From Fidelibacterota bacterium (GTDB lineage Bacteria > Pseudomonadota > Alphaproteobacteria > Rhodospirillales > Rhodospirillaceae), in the NCBI GenBank assembly GCA_947476275.1, contig CANJPQ010000031.1:1-47511 (forward strand): a stretch of 47,511 bases of DNA. The letters run 5' to 3'. Shown piece after piece: positions 26,116 through 37,086 of the stretch. The translations under genes were made by a program, and so were the position numbers. The notes beneath the pieces are model-generated. The model worked only from the letters and a program-made list of their open reading frames with translations. It did not search any database and was not told where the DNA came from. Positions within the stretch are counted from its first letter, which is position 1. Each line of letters starts with the position of its first letter.

Positions 26116-27012
26116 ATGCCGGTCCACGCTCTCCTGCCCCACCGCGCCCTGGTCGCGGTGCGGGGACCCGACCGGGTCGGCTTCCTGCAAGGCCTGGTAT
26201 CCAACGACGTCGGCCGGGCCAAGAACGGCACCGCCATCTGGACCGCCTTCCTCACGCCACAGGGGAAATTCCTGCACGAGTTCTTCGTGTTCTCGTGTCC
26301 CGACGAGGCCGGGGAAGACGTGCTGTGGCTGGAATGCGAGACCCTGCGCCGGGGCGACCTAATCCAGCGCCTGTCCAAATACAAGCTGCGCTCCAAGGTG
26401 GCCATCGACCCGGACGATTCCCTGGTCGCCGGGGTCACCTGGGACGAGCAGCCGGTCGGCACCGAAGGCGCACTCACCCGCGTGTCCGGCGGCGTGATGT
26501 ACGTGGACCCGCGGCTCGCGGCCGCCGGGCGACGTTGGGCCTTGCCGAAGGATGCGGTGGGCCGCATCTGGGCCGGCGTGCCCGTGGGCTCGCCCCAAGA
26601 CTACGATGCGCACCGCATGTCGCTGGGCCTGCCCGACGGCAGCCGCGACATGGAGGTCGAGAAAGCTTTGCTGCTCGAGAACGGCTTCGAGGAGTTGCGC
26701 GGCGTCGACTACGGCAAGGGGTGCTACATCGGCCAGGAGCTGACGGCGCGCACGCACTTCCGCGCGCTCATCAAAAAGCGTCTGCTGCCTGTGAAGGTGA
26801 GTGGGATCGCCCCACCGCCGGGCAGCGACCTCACCACGCGCGAGGGCGCGGATGCCGGCGAGATGCGCAGCGCAATTGGCGATTGGGGTCTCGCGCTCGT
26901 GCGCCTCGACGCGTGGCGCAAAGCGCCCGACGGTGTGCTTACCGCGGCGAATGGCGTGAAACTCATCCCGGCGGTCCCCGACTGGATGCGCCTGCCGGAA
27001 GAGAAGACCTGA
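26116..27012 (+). CDS. ygfZ: YgfZ/GcvT-like folate-binding protein
   Basis: A 298-residue protein of the YgfZ/IBA57 family, which uses tetrahydrofolate to help assemble or repair certain [4Fe-4S] enzymes. FLQGLVSNDV near the N terminus and the hallmark KGCYIGQELTARTH are both present. ATG 26116 gives the family's usual N terminus (MPVHALLPHRALVAVRG). An in-frame ATG at 26068 has a better AGGA spacing and would add 16 residues with no family match, so the start is open. Single gene; the stop lies at the edge of the palindromes serving the next gene. Confidence 0.92.
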   Translation: MPVHALLPHRALVAVRGPDRVGFLQGLVSNDVGRAKNGTAIWTAFLTPQGKFLHEFFVFSCPDEAGEDVLWLECETLRRGDLIQRLSKYKLRSKVAIDPDDSLVAGVTWDEQPVGTEGALTRVSGGVMYVDPRLAAAGRRWALPKDAVGRIWAGVPVGSPQDYDAHRMSLGLPDGSRDMEVEKALLLENGFEELRGVDYGKGCYIGQELTARTHFRALIKKRLLPVKVSGIAPPPGSDLTTREGADAGEMRSAIGDWGLALVRLDAWRKAPDGVLTAANGVKLIPAVPDWMRLPEEKT

Positions 27013-27040
27013 CCGGCAAAAATTGCCGGGCAAAACCGGC
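27013..27040. promoter_or_regulatory. Double palindrome, candidate enhancer site for the sigma-54 promoter
   Basis: CCGGCAA-AAA-TTGCCGG (27013-27029) overlaps a second inverted repeat GCCGG-GCAAAA-CCGGC (27025-27040). The pair lies about 100 bp upstream of the -24 box, the usual place for sites bound by sigma-54 activators. From memory the CGGCAAAA core recalls FlbD-bound flagellar sites of Caulobacter. It also starts right after the ygfZ stop and may be that gene's terminator, though no T run follows. Confidence 0.5.
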
Positions 27041-27124
27041 AGATGGGTCGGCCCGCGCCTCACAAGGCGCTGAGACCGGCGCAAATTCCCAATTCTTAAT
27101 AGCCCCTTAAGTGCCTGGGCGTAT

Positions 27125-27140
27125 TGGCACAACACTTGCT
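27125..27140 (+). promoter_or_regulatory. Sigma-54 (RpoN) promoter for the octapeptide-repeat gene
   Basis: TGGCAC-AACAC-TTGCT matches the -24/-12 consensus TGGCACR-N4-TTGCW at every fixed base, with correct spacing. Transcription would start near 27150, leaving a leader of about 48 nt before the first candidate start codon. No other match of this quality was noticed in the window. Confidence 0.8.
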
Positions 27141-27197
27141 TATAGGTAAGCCGGCACCGCGTGTTCGCTGGAGGGAATACGGGCGCCAGGCAAGCTT

Positions 27198-30100
27198 TTG
27201 GGGCGCGTTGTGGTATCGCCAGTTTCTTCGATGACGCTGCGTGAGGTTGCGGATCTCAACGAGACCGCGATCCGTGGGCTCACGGCTGCCGACATCTCGG
27301 GCTTCACCGCGAACCAGATCGGCGCGTTCACCGTCACGCAGATCGAGCAGCTGAGCGGCACGCAGCTCGGCAGCCTGTCCGGCACCCAGATGAAAGGGCT
27401 CACGGCGACGCAGATCGGCGCGCTGAGCCCTGCACAGATGAGCTTCAGTGCCGGCCAGTTGTCGGTGCTGCTCAAGGCGCAGTTCCAGGCGTTCGGCGCC
27501 GACGAGATCGCCGCCTTGTCGACACAGCAGATCAAGGGCCTGACGCCCGCGGAAATCTCCGGCTTGACGCCAACTCAAATGGCCGTGCTGGCACCGACGC
27601 AAGTCGCCGCGCTGACGTCGGCGCAAGTGAAAGCGCTGACGGTGAACCAGATCTCTGCACTGAACGGCAGCCAGTTCGGCGCCCTGACCGAAACCCAACT
27701 GACGTCCTTCAGCGCAAGCCAGATGCGCGGCTTCTCCGGTACGCAGCTTGCCAACTTGTCCTCGGATCAACTCGGCGCGTTGACCGGGACCGGACTCGGC
27801 GCCCTGAACGTCACCCAACTTGGCAGCCTGACCGAAACGCAGATCCAGGCCCTCAGCCCGGCGCAGCTGCGCGGGCTGACCGGCGCGCAATTGAACAATC
27901 TGGCGGCGACCCAGTTCGCAGCCCTGACAGGGGCGCAGATCTCTGGCCTCGCCACCAATCAGATCAAGGCCCTCAGCACTTCCGAAATCGGCGCGATGAG
28001 TGCGACACAATTCGGCGCGCTGACCACGCCGCAGATCGGCGCGCTGGCCCCCAGCCAACTGCGCGCCCTGAGCGATACGCAATTGACCGCCCTGACCGCG
28101 ACCCAGATCAAGGGGTTCTCGGCGGCGCAAATCGCCGCTTTCGCGCCGGATCAGGTCGGCATGCTGTCACAAGACCAGGTCGGCGCCATCTCGACGGTGC
28201 AGATGCGCGGCTTCACCGCCAACGAACTCGCGAGCTTGTCGACCCTCCAGATGGATGCCCTCAGCGCTTCCCAGATCAATGCGCTCACGCCCGCACAGAT
28301 CAAGGGGCTGACGCCGACGCAGCTCAATGAACTCGAGACCACGCAACTCAGCGCGCTGGTTCCCGCGCAAGTGGCGGCGATCACGTCGGCACAGTTGAGC
28401 AGCCTCGATCCGGCGCAACTCGCGCAGCTTTCGGTGGCGCAACTGCGCGGCATGACCGCGGCGCAAATCTCTCAGCTCAGCGACGACCAGGTCGGTGCGC
28501 TGTCCACCAGTCAGGTCGCGGGCTTGCTGCCGACGCAAGTGAAGGGCTTTACGATCACGCAGATCGCGGACCTCTCCGCCACCACCTTGTCTGCCTTCAC
28601 CGCAATCGAACTCGGCGCGCTGACGCCTTCGCAAGTGCGCAGCCTTTCCGCGACCCAGATCCAGAGCTTGAGTGCAGTGCAGGTCCAGGGTTTCACCGCC
28701 ATACAGGTGACGGCCCTGACCGGCGATCAGGTCGCGGCGTTCTCAGACGAACAGATCACCGCGATGGCCCCGACGCTGGTGAAGGGTCTCGGCGCCGCCA
28801 ACTTGGCGAGCCTCGATCCGGACCAGCTGGCGCTGTTCACATCCACGCAGATCGGCGCGATCAGCCCCGGCCAGTTCCGCGCGCTGACCGCAACGCAGAT
28901 CGCCTCGTTATCCGTGGCGCAGGTCGCGGGTTTGAGCGTCACGCAGCTTGCGGCGCTCAACACCGGTCAGCTCGGCGCACTCGTCCCGTCGCAGATCGCC
29001 GGCTTGGGACTCAAGCAGATCCAGGCATTCACGATCACCCAGATCGGCACGCTCAGCGCTGCCCAAACCGCTGCACTTTCCACCGCCCAAGTCGGCATCC
29101 TGACGGCGACTCAGCTGCGCGGCTTGACGACGAGTCAGATCGGCTTCCTTTCGCCGGCGCAGCTCGGCGCCTTGTCCTCCGGGCAGATCAGCGCGCTCAC
29201 GCCGCAGCAGATGCCCGGCTTCACGGTCACTGAACTTGCAGCCCTCGACAACACGCAGTTCAGCGGCCTGTCCGCCACCCAACTGGGCGGCATGACGACG
29301 ACGCAGATCGCGAACTTGTCGACCGATCAGATCACCCAGCTGACGCAGACACAGATCAATGGCTTGCGCGCATTGCAAATGGGCGCGATGACCCTGACGC
29401 AGATTTCCGTGCTGGCGACGACCCAGATTCTCGCCCTCTCGCCCAACGGCATCACCGGACTGACGAGTACGGAGATTGCAGGTCTCAGCTCCACCCAATT
29501 CGGTGCACTGACGGCGCCGCAGATCGGCGCGCTGACAACCACACAGATCGGCGCGCTTCCCACATCGCGCATCGCCGCCCTTTCGATCACCCAGATCAAA
29601 GGCCTGAATGGCGCGGAACTGGGCGCGTTCTCCGCCAGTCAGATCGATGCGCTGACGACGGTCCAGGTCGCGTCCCTCAACACCACCGCGCTCGACGGCC
29701 TGAGCACAACACAGATTGCCGGCCTCGCACTCACCCAACTCGGCGCGCTGACCGCAGCGCAGCTTACCAGCTTGTCAACGACGCAGCTCAGCAGCCTGTC
29801 AGGCGACGCCGTCGCTGGCTTCTCGACTACGCAGTTGGTCGGGCTCGGCACAACCGGCATCACAGCCCTGAGCAGCACGCAGTTCGGCGCTTTGACCCCG
29901 ACACAAGTCGCCGGGTTGACCCCGTCGCAGATCGCCGGGCTCTCCACCACATCTTTGGGCGCGTTGACCTCGGCGCAGATCGGCGCCCTGACGTCGGCGC
30001 AGATCGCGTCCATTCCGGCCAGCAACCTCAACACGCTGACCACGACCCAGCTGAACGCGCTCTCGCCCACACAGTTTAGCGCGATCGCTGCTGTGTCGAA

Positions 30101-32303
30101 CTTGGGCACCACCCTGATCCCGGCCCTGACGGCCGGCCAGATCGCCGCGCTGACAGCGGCGCAGATCCGCGCCATGACCGGCGTTGCGGCCGGTGCGCTG
30201 ACCACGACGCAGATCGCCTTGCTCAACACGACCCAGATCGCGGCCTTGTCCGCGGCGGGCGTGTCCGGCTTGACGACGAATCAGATCACAACCCTGACGA
30301 CGACGCAGATCGCCGCCTTCGCGACGACGGCACTCAATGGCCTCACCCCCACCGACGCCGCGGCACTGACGACGACGCAGTTGGCCGCGCTGAGTTCCGC
30401 GCAGGTGGCGGGCATCGGCGCGACCGCCATCGGCGGTCTGGAGACCAGCCAAATCCAGGCGTTGACGCCGGCACAGTTTACGGCGCTGACCGCCACCCAG
30501 TTCGGCGCCCTGAAAACCACACAACTGGCGGCCTTGGCGCCGACATACGTCGCGGCCCTGACCGTGACGCAGGTGAAGGGCCTGAGCGCTGCGGCCCTCG
30601 GCGCGCTCTCCACGACGCAATTCGACGCCCTGAGCACGACCCAGCTCTCCGCCATTTCAAGCACCGCGATGACGGGCATCACGCCGACGCAGATCGGGGC
30701 CATGACGCCGACCCAATTCGGATCGCTGACCACGACACACATTGCGGCCCTCACCGGAACGCAGATCGCCGGCCTGAATGCCACCGAGATCGCCGCGCTG
30801 GACACGACGCGTTTGGGCGTCATGAGCGCCGGCCAATTCGGCGCGCTCACGACCACGCAGATCGCCAGCCTCGCCACCACTCAGCTCACGGCCCTGAAAG
30901 TGAGCCAGATCCAAGGCATCACCGCGACCGAGATCGGCGCCCTCAGCCCCACACAGATCGCCGCGCTGTCCACCGCCCAACTGTTTGGCCTGCCCGCCAG
31001 CGCCATTGCCGGACTTCAGCCGACGCAGCTTGTGGCCATGAGCAACACGCAGCTGCTCGCGTTCTCGGCGAGCGCCGTGGCCGCGCTGACCGCGACGCAG
31101 GTCGGCGCATTGGCGCCGACGCAGATCGCCGGCTTGAACACCACCGAACTCGCCGCCCTGTCCTCCACCGGCATTGCCGGCCTGACGCCGACACAGATCA
31201 ACGCGTTCGCCACCAGCGCGATTGCCGCTTTGGGCGCGGGCGCGATCAGCGGCCTGAAGGCGACGCAGATCACCGCGTTCGCGTCCACCCAAATCGCCGC
31301 CCTGACGTCGAGCCAGCTCGCGCAGCTCAACGCGACCGCCGCCGCAGCCCTCACGACGACGCAATTGAGTGCCTTGAGCGTGAGCCAGGTGGGCGCGCTC
31401 GGCGCAGCGGCGATCAATGGACTGTCGTCCGATCAGGTCAATGCCCTGACGGCAACGCAACTCGCCGGTCTCAACGCAACGCAGATCGGGGCTTTGTCGG
31501 AGACCGGCCTCACGGGCCTGAGCACCACCGATATCGGGGCGTTGACGGCAACCCAAATCGCGGGCCTGAGCACCAGCGCATCGGCGCTGTCCAGTGAGCA
31601 GATCGGCACGTTGAACACGACGCAGATCGCCGCGCTGTCCGCCACTGCGATGAACAGCCTGTCGGCCACGGAAATCGCGGCCTTCACCGATGCTCAAATG
31701 GATGCTCTGAAGGCCACGCAGATCGCCAACCTCTCCCAGGGCGGCGTGAGCGGCCTGACGGCGGCCCAGGTGGCGAAATTGGAAGCGACTCAATTCGCCG
31801 CGCTGACACCTGTTCAGATGGCGTCGCTCTCCCTCGATGGCGTCACCGGCCTCACCACGACCGAAATCACCGGCATGAGCACCAACCAGCTCGCCGCGCT
31901 GTCGCGCATCCAGCTGCGCACGCTCAACACCACGCAGGTTGGCGCGCTCGTCACCAGCCAGATCGCCGCCATGAGCACTGTGCAGGTTTCCAACTTGGCG
32001 GTGACGCAGCTCGGCGCCTTGTCGCAGACCCAGTTCGGCGCATTCAGTTCGACGCAGATCAACGCGCTGACCGTGACGCAGGTGCAGGGTCTGACCAACA
32101 GCCAGGTGAGCGGCATGAGCTTCGCGCAGGTCGATGGCCTGAGCACCACGCAGATCAGAGCATTCACGATCACCGAGATCGGCGCGCTGTCGCCGACTCA
32201 AATATCCGCCATGCTGCCGAGCCAGATCGCCGGCTTCACATCAACGCAGACCGACGCCATGACCGCCGCGCAGATCGCCGCGGTGCAGGCGGCGCGCGCG
32301 TAG
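27198..32303 (+). CDS. Giant octapeptide-repeat protein (1701 aa)
   Basis: After a short head, about residues 20-1695 are tandem octapeptides of the form [AG]-[LFM]-[TS]-x-x-Q-[ILVF]-x, roughly 210 copies. Conserved Leu and Ile alternate at spacings of 5 and 3, and T/S-x-x-Q looks like a helix-capping box, so stacked short helices or a beta-solenoid are both conceivable. I saw no Cys or Trp and very few Tyr or His. There is no signal peptide, membrane helix, catalytic motif or adhesin anchor. The start is unsure: TTG 27198 is the longest, GTG 27210 has GGGG six bases upstream, ATG 27231 lacks a site. It is monocistronic, driven by a sigma-54 promoter. Similar LTxxQI-rich proteins are sometimes annotated as adhesion or heme-use exoproteins, without proof as far as I know. 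Function unknown. Confidence 0.9.
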   Translation: MGRVVVSPVSSMTLREVADLNETAIRGLTAADISGFTANQIGAFTVTQIEQLSGTQLGSLSGTQMKGLTATQIGALSPAQMSFSAGQLSVLLKAQFQAFGADEIAALSTQQIKGLTPAEISGLTPTQMAVLAPTQVAALTSAQVKALTVNQISALNGSQFGALTETQLTSFSASQMRGFSGTQLANLSSDQLGALTGTGLGALNVTQLGSLTETQIQALSPAQLRGLTGAQLNNLAATQFAALTGAQISGLATNQIKALSTSEIGAMSATQFGALTTPQIGALAPSQLRALSDTQLTALTATQIKGFSAAQIAAFAPDQVGMLSQDQVGAISTVQMRGFTANELASLSTLQMDALSASQINALTPAQIKGLTPTQLNELETTQLSALVPAQVAAITSAQLSSLDPAQLAQLSVAQLRGMTAAQISQLSDDQVGALSTSQVAGLLPTQVKGFTITQIADLSATTLSAFTAIELGALTPSQVRSLSATQIQSLSAVQVQGFTAIQVTALTGDQVAAFSDEQITAMAPTLVKGLGAANLASLDPDQLALFTSTQIGAISPGQFRALTATQIASLSVAQVAGLSVTQLAALNTGQLGALVPSQIAGLGLKQIQAFTITQIGTLSAAQTAALSTAQVGILTATQLRGLTTSQIGFLSPAQLGALSSGQISALTPQQMPGFTVTELAALDNTQFSGLSATQLGGMTTTQIANLSTDQITQLTQTQINGLRALQMGAMTLTQISVLATTQILALSPNGITGLTSTEIAGLSSTQFGALTAPQIGALTTTQIGALPTSRIAALSITQIKGLNGAELGAFSASQIDALTTVQVASLNTTALDGLSTTQIAGLALTQLGALTAAQLTSLSTTQLSSLSGDAVAGFSTTQLVGLGTTGITALSSTQFGALTPTQVAGLTPSQIAGLSTTSLGALTSAQIGALTSAQIASIPASNLNTLTTTQLNALSPTQFSAIAAVSNLGTTLIPALTAGQIAALTAAQIRAMTGVAAGALTTTQIALLNTTQIAALSAAGVSGLTTNQITTLTTTQIAAFATTALNGLTPTDAAALTTTQLAALSSAQVAGIGATAIGGLETSQIQALTPAQFTALTATQFGALKTTQLAALAPTYVAALTVTQVKGLSAAALGALSTTQFDALSTTQLSAISSTAMTGITPTQIGAMTPTQFGSLTTTHIAALTGTQIAGLNATEIAALDTTRLGVMSAGQFGALTTTQIASLATTQLTALKVSQIQGITATEIGALSPTQIAALSTAQLFGLPASAIAGLQPTQLVAMSNTQLLAFSASAVAALTATQVGALAPTQIAGLNTTELAALSSTGIAGLTPTQINAFATSAIAALGAGAISGLKATQITAFASTQIAALTSSQLAQLNATAAAALTTTQLSALSVSQVGALGAAAINGLSSDQVNALTATQLAGLNATQIGALSETGLTGLSTTDIGALTATQIAGLSTSASALSSEQIGTLNTTQIAALSATAMNSLSATEIAAFTDAQMDALKATQIANLSQGGVSGLTAAQVAKLEATQFAALTPVQMASLSLDGVTGLTTTEITGMSTNQLAALSRIQLRTLNTTQVGALVTSQIAAMSTVQVSNLAVTQLGALSQTQFGAFSSTQINALTVTQVQGLTNSQVSGMSFAQVDGLSTTQIRAFTITEIGALSPTQISAMLPSQIAGFTSTQTDAMTAAQIAAVQAARA
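27231..32300 (+). repeat. Tandem 24-bp coding repeats (octapeptide units)
   Basis: About 210 units of 24 bp in one frame. A typical unit encodes A-L-T-T-T-Q-I-G. Units differ widely at third positions and at the variable residues, so the array is old and kept by selection on the protein. Phase breaks are rare: seven-residue units near residues 80-90 (FSAGQLS) and near 31565-31590 (GLSTSAS), and a longer irregular stretch near 30080-30125. Confidence 0.9.
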
Positions 32304-32313
32304 CAAAGAAAAA

Positions 32314-32339
32314 CGCCGTCACCTGACGGGGTGACGGCG
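32314..32339. terminator. Hairpin terminator between convergent genes
   Basis: CGCCGTCACC, loop TGACGG, GGTGACGGCG: a perfect 10-bp stem 10 bp after the repeat-gene stop. Read on the minus strand it is followed by TTTTTCTTT, making it a good intrinsic terminator for the small secreted-protein gene; on the plus strand the tail is less T-rich. Confidence 0.85.
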
Positions 32340-32363
32340 CATTCTTATCCTCGCGAGACGGCC

Positions 32364-32849
32364 TTACTTTTTAGCGGACGCGGAGCCCGCACCGTTCGCG
32401 CTGGCGCCTGAGGCGCCGGCGTTGCCGGAGACAGAGCCGTTGCCGGATGTCGTGGTTTCAGGGCCCTTGGTGCTGGTGCTCACGCCGCCGGTAGCGCTGG
32501 TCGCTGACGAAGCGGTGGACTTCGTCTTGTCGCTCACGTCAGCGGCCTTGTCTTGCGCTTTCGCGGCAGGGACTTCTGTTTTGGCTTGCGCTTTTGCTTC
32601 AGTTTCGGCGGCCTTGGCCTGAACCTTGGTTGCCTTATCGGCCGTCTTGGCTTCAGTTTTCGCCGCCGTGTCGGTGACCTTGGCCGTGTCGGTCGCCTTG
32701 CCGGCACCGCCAGCGCTACCGCTCAAGGGACCTGCGCTCAGTCCGCCGGTCGCACCGCCTGCAGCGCCGCCGACAGCGCCGAGTTGCGCCATCGCCGGGG
32801 TGGCCATCAACGCCGCCGCAGCGACGGTCAGCAACACTTTGTTCAACAT
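32364..32849 (-). CDS. Small secreted low-complexity Ala/Lys/Thr/Gly/Ser-rich protein
   Basis: A 161-residue protein with a clear signal peptide (residues 1-21, ATPAMA before QLG). A Gly/Ala-rich segment (to about 50), an Ala/Lys/Thr/Glu region (about 51-110) with repeats such as KTEAKTADKATK that could form a charged helix, and a Ser/Gly/Asn-rich tail follow. No known domain. AGGAG lies 8 nt before the ATG. It converges with the giant repeat gene and shares its terminator. The composition suggests an extended envelope or matrix protein, but this is inference. Confidence 0.75.
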   Translation of the reverse strand: MLNKVLLTVAAAALMATPAMAQLGAVGGAAGGATGGLSAGPLSGSAGGAGKATDTAKVTDTAAKTEAKTADKATKVQAKAAETEAKAQAKTEVPAAKAQDKAADVSDKTKSTASSATSATGGVSTSTKGPETTTSGNGSVSGNAGASGASANGAGSASAKK

Positions 32850-33059
32850 GGTGATCGCTCCTATGGGGATCAGGGTTCGCGGATGGTGCGCCTAGAGAGA
32901 CATCCGCACTGTGCATTTGTGACTAGGCACAGGTTTAATCTGGCCCCCGATTGCGCCGGAAATGCCGTCGAATTGCGTCCCAACAATGGCACGTCGAGAC
33001 GCAAGCAGCTCCGGTATTGGAACTTGATAACGCTGACGAACCTACGGGTTTCGCCAATG

Positions 33060-35975
<2,916 letters not shown>

Positions 35976-35977
35976 CG

Positions 35978-36068
35978 GTAAGCCCTTTTTGCTTACGTAA
36001 GCTCTTACAGCTTACGTACCACCACAACTATTACTTACCTAGTAAGTTGCAGGGAAGGCGAAAGTAAG
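35978..36068. promoter_or_regulatory. Cluster of CTTAC/GTAAG palindromes ahead of the HTH-PPDK gene
   Basis: Within 91 bp upstream of the ATG lie a perfect 12-bp palindrome GCTTACGTAAGC (35991-36002), CTTAC at 36004-36008, AGCTTACGTACC (36009-36020) and ACTTAC-CTA-GTAAGT (36033-36047), plus single half-sites near 35979 and 36063. Two more AGCTTAC copies lie at about 36252 and 36270. The arrangement suits binding by several HTH dimers, most simply the gene's own N-terminal domain. Confidence 0.7.
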
Positions 36069-36294
36069 GCGCGGAGCGAAATATCTGGGGATAAGCCATG
36101 GCGCGGGATTGCCTGCCGGGCGAGTCGTTTTCCGCGTAAATACGCGGGAATTACGCGGGAGAAATTTCGGGACCAGCAGCATTCAAAAGCCCATTTCGGA
36201 ACAAAATGGGAACATATCATGCGGGTGGGGGGCCCGAAAGTGTTGGATGCGAGCTTACGCCTGGGCCCGGTAGCTTACTTGCGCTGCTTTGGCG
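36069..36294. other. Intergenic region upstream of ppdK
   Basis: No gene is seen. The sequence has lower GC around 36125-36215 (TAAATACGCGGGAATTACG and an A/T-rich stretch), which may contain promoter elements, and two AGCTTAC half-sites near its far end. Confidence 0.4.
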
Positions 36295-36537
36295 CTAAAG
36301 CGGCTTCGATGAACCGGTCGGGCTCGCCGTCCCGCCTTGGCTCCCGCTGCCGCGCATGGCGCCGTCGTCGGTGGAACCGGTCGCCCCTGGCTCATTTGTG
36401 ACGTCGCCGCTCGGATGAACGCCTTCACCCGGGGCGGCAATATCAGCTTCGGTCGCCGTTTTGGCGGCCGGCGCGTTCAGCGGCTGCTGGCCTTGATTGC
36501 GCTGTTCCCAATTTCTCAGGGTACCGGACGGATTCAT
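36295..36537 (-). CDS. Small hypothetical protein, probably disordered (80 aa)
   Basis: ATG at 36537 has GAGG 6 nt upstream, the main reason to call it. The product is rich in Gly, Ser, Thr, Pro, Asn and Gln with acidic patches (TATEADIAAPGEGVHPSGD) and has no signal peptide, membrane segment or known motif. A longer in-frame reading to 36648 has a less convincing start. It lies between ppdK and another small unknown gene on the same strand. No function can be proposed. Confidence 0.55.
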   Translation of the reverse strand: MNPSGTLRNWEQRNQGQQPLNAPAAKTATEADIAAPGEGVHPSGDVTNEPGATGSTDDGAMRGSGSQGGTASPTGSSKPL

Positions 36538-36653
36538 GCTGACCTCACGCCGCCGATGGCAGGCGATGTTGCGACTTGGCGAAGAACACAACCCAACGCT
36601 CGCGGGCTTTGTTCCGCCGCGGGCGCTCGCCTTCGGCGGGGCCGGCATTCAGC

Positions 36654-37043
36654 TCAGTGTTCTGTGTCGCCTGTCCAGCTCTTCAAGAATGAGATCAGGC
36701 GCTCTTCATGATTGAGCGGGTCGCCCGCGGCTTGGCCTTCTTCTGTCCAAGGGGCGAGTTCTTCGAGAGCAACGGCGAAATCGGCCAGGTGTTTTTGTGC
36801 AATCGCAGAGCCCGCGTCGACGGCGAGGCTTTCCTGCATCTTGCGAATGCTCCTGGCCAGTTCGCTGTACTTCAATTGGCCGCCAGCGGACAACGTGCCG
36901 ATCAAGGCCATCGACAGATGGACGCTGGCGAGGTTGGCTTGCCGCAGTTCAGAGATGCGTTGCAGGGCAATCGTGAGTTCGCCGGCGAATTGACGCAGCA
37001 GCGCGAACGCTTGGTCCAGAGTTCTGGGATCACTCTCACTCAT
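36654..37043 (-). CDS. Hypothetical helical protein (129 aa)
   Basis: The 129-residue protein is predicted to be mainly helical: RTLDQAFALLRQFAGELTIA and LKYSELARSIRKMQESLAVD have amphipathic heptad spacing, and a C-terminal acidic segment (EELAPWTEEGQAAGD) follows. No signal peptide or recognised domain. It is downstream of glyS on the same strand with 43 bp between, so it may be the last gene of the glyQ-glyS operon. GAGG lies about 9 nt before the ATG. Role unknown. Confidence 0.7.
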   Translation of the reverse strand: MSESDPRTLDQAFALLRQFAGELTIALQRISELRQANLASVHLSMALIGTLSAGGQLKYSELARSIRKMQESLAVDAGSAIAQKHLADFAVALEELAPWTEEGQAAGDPLNHEERLISFLKSWTGDTEH

Positions 37044-37086
37044 GAAAAGCCAACCTCGGTGATGCCGTCATCAGCGGTGAAAACCG

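Noticed and set aside
30657-32201. Long minus-strand frame of 514 codons opposite the repeat gene
   Set aside because: It is a mirror of the periodic codon pattern on the plus strand; the translation is Arg/Gly/Asp-rich with no family likeness or ribosome site.
27231-32300. The 24-bp tandem repeats as a CRISPR array or satellite DNA
   Set aside because: Units are contiguous, without spacers, not identical, and keep one reading frame with a fixed protein pattern over 5 kb.
27231-32300. TAL-effector or pentapeptide-repeat relationship
   Set aside because: LTPxQI resembles the start of TAL repeats, but the period is 8 residues, not 34, and not the 5 of pentapeptide repeats.
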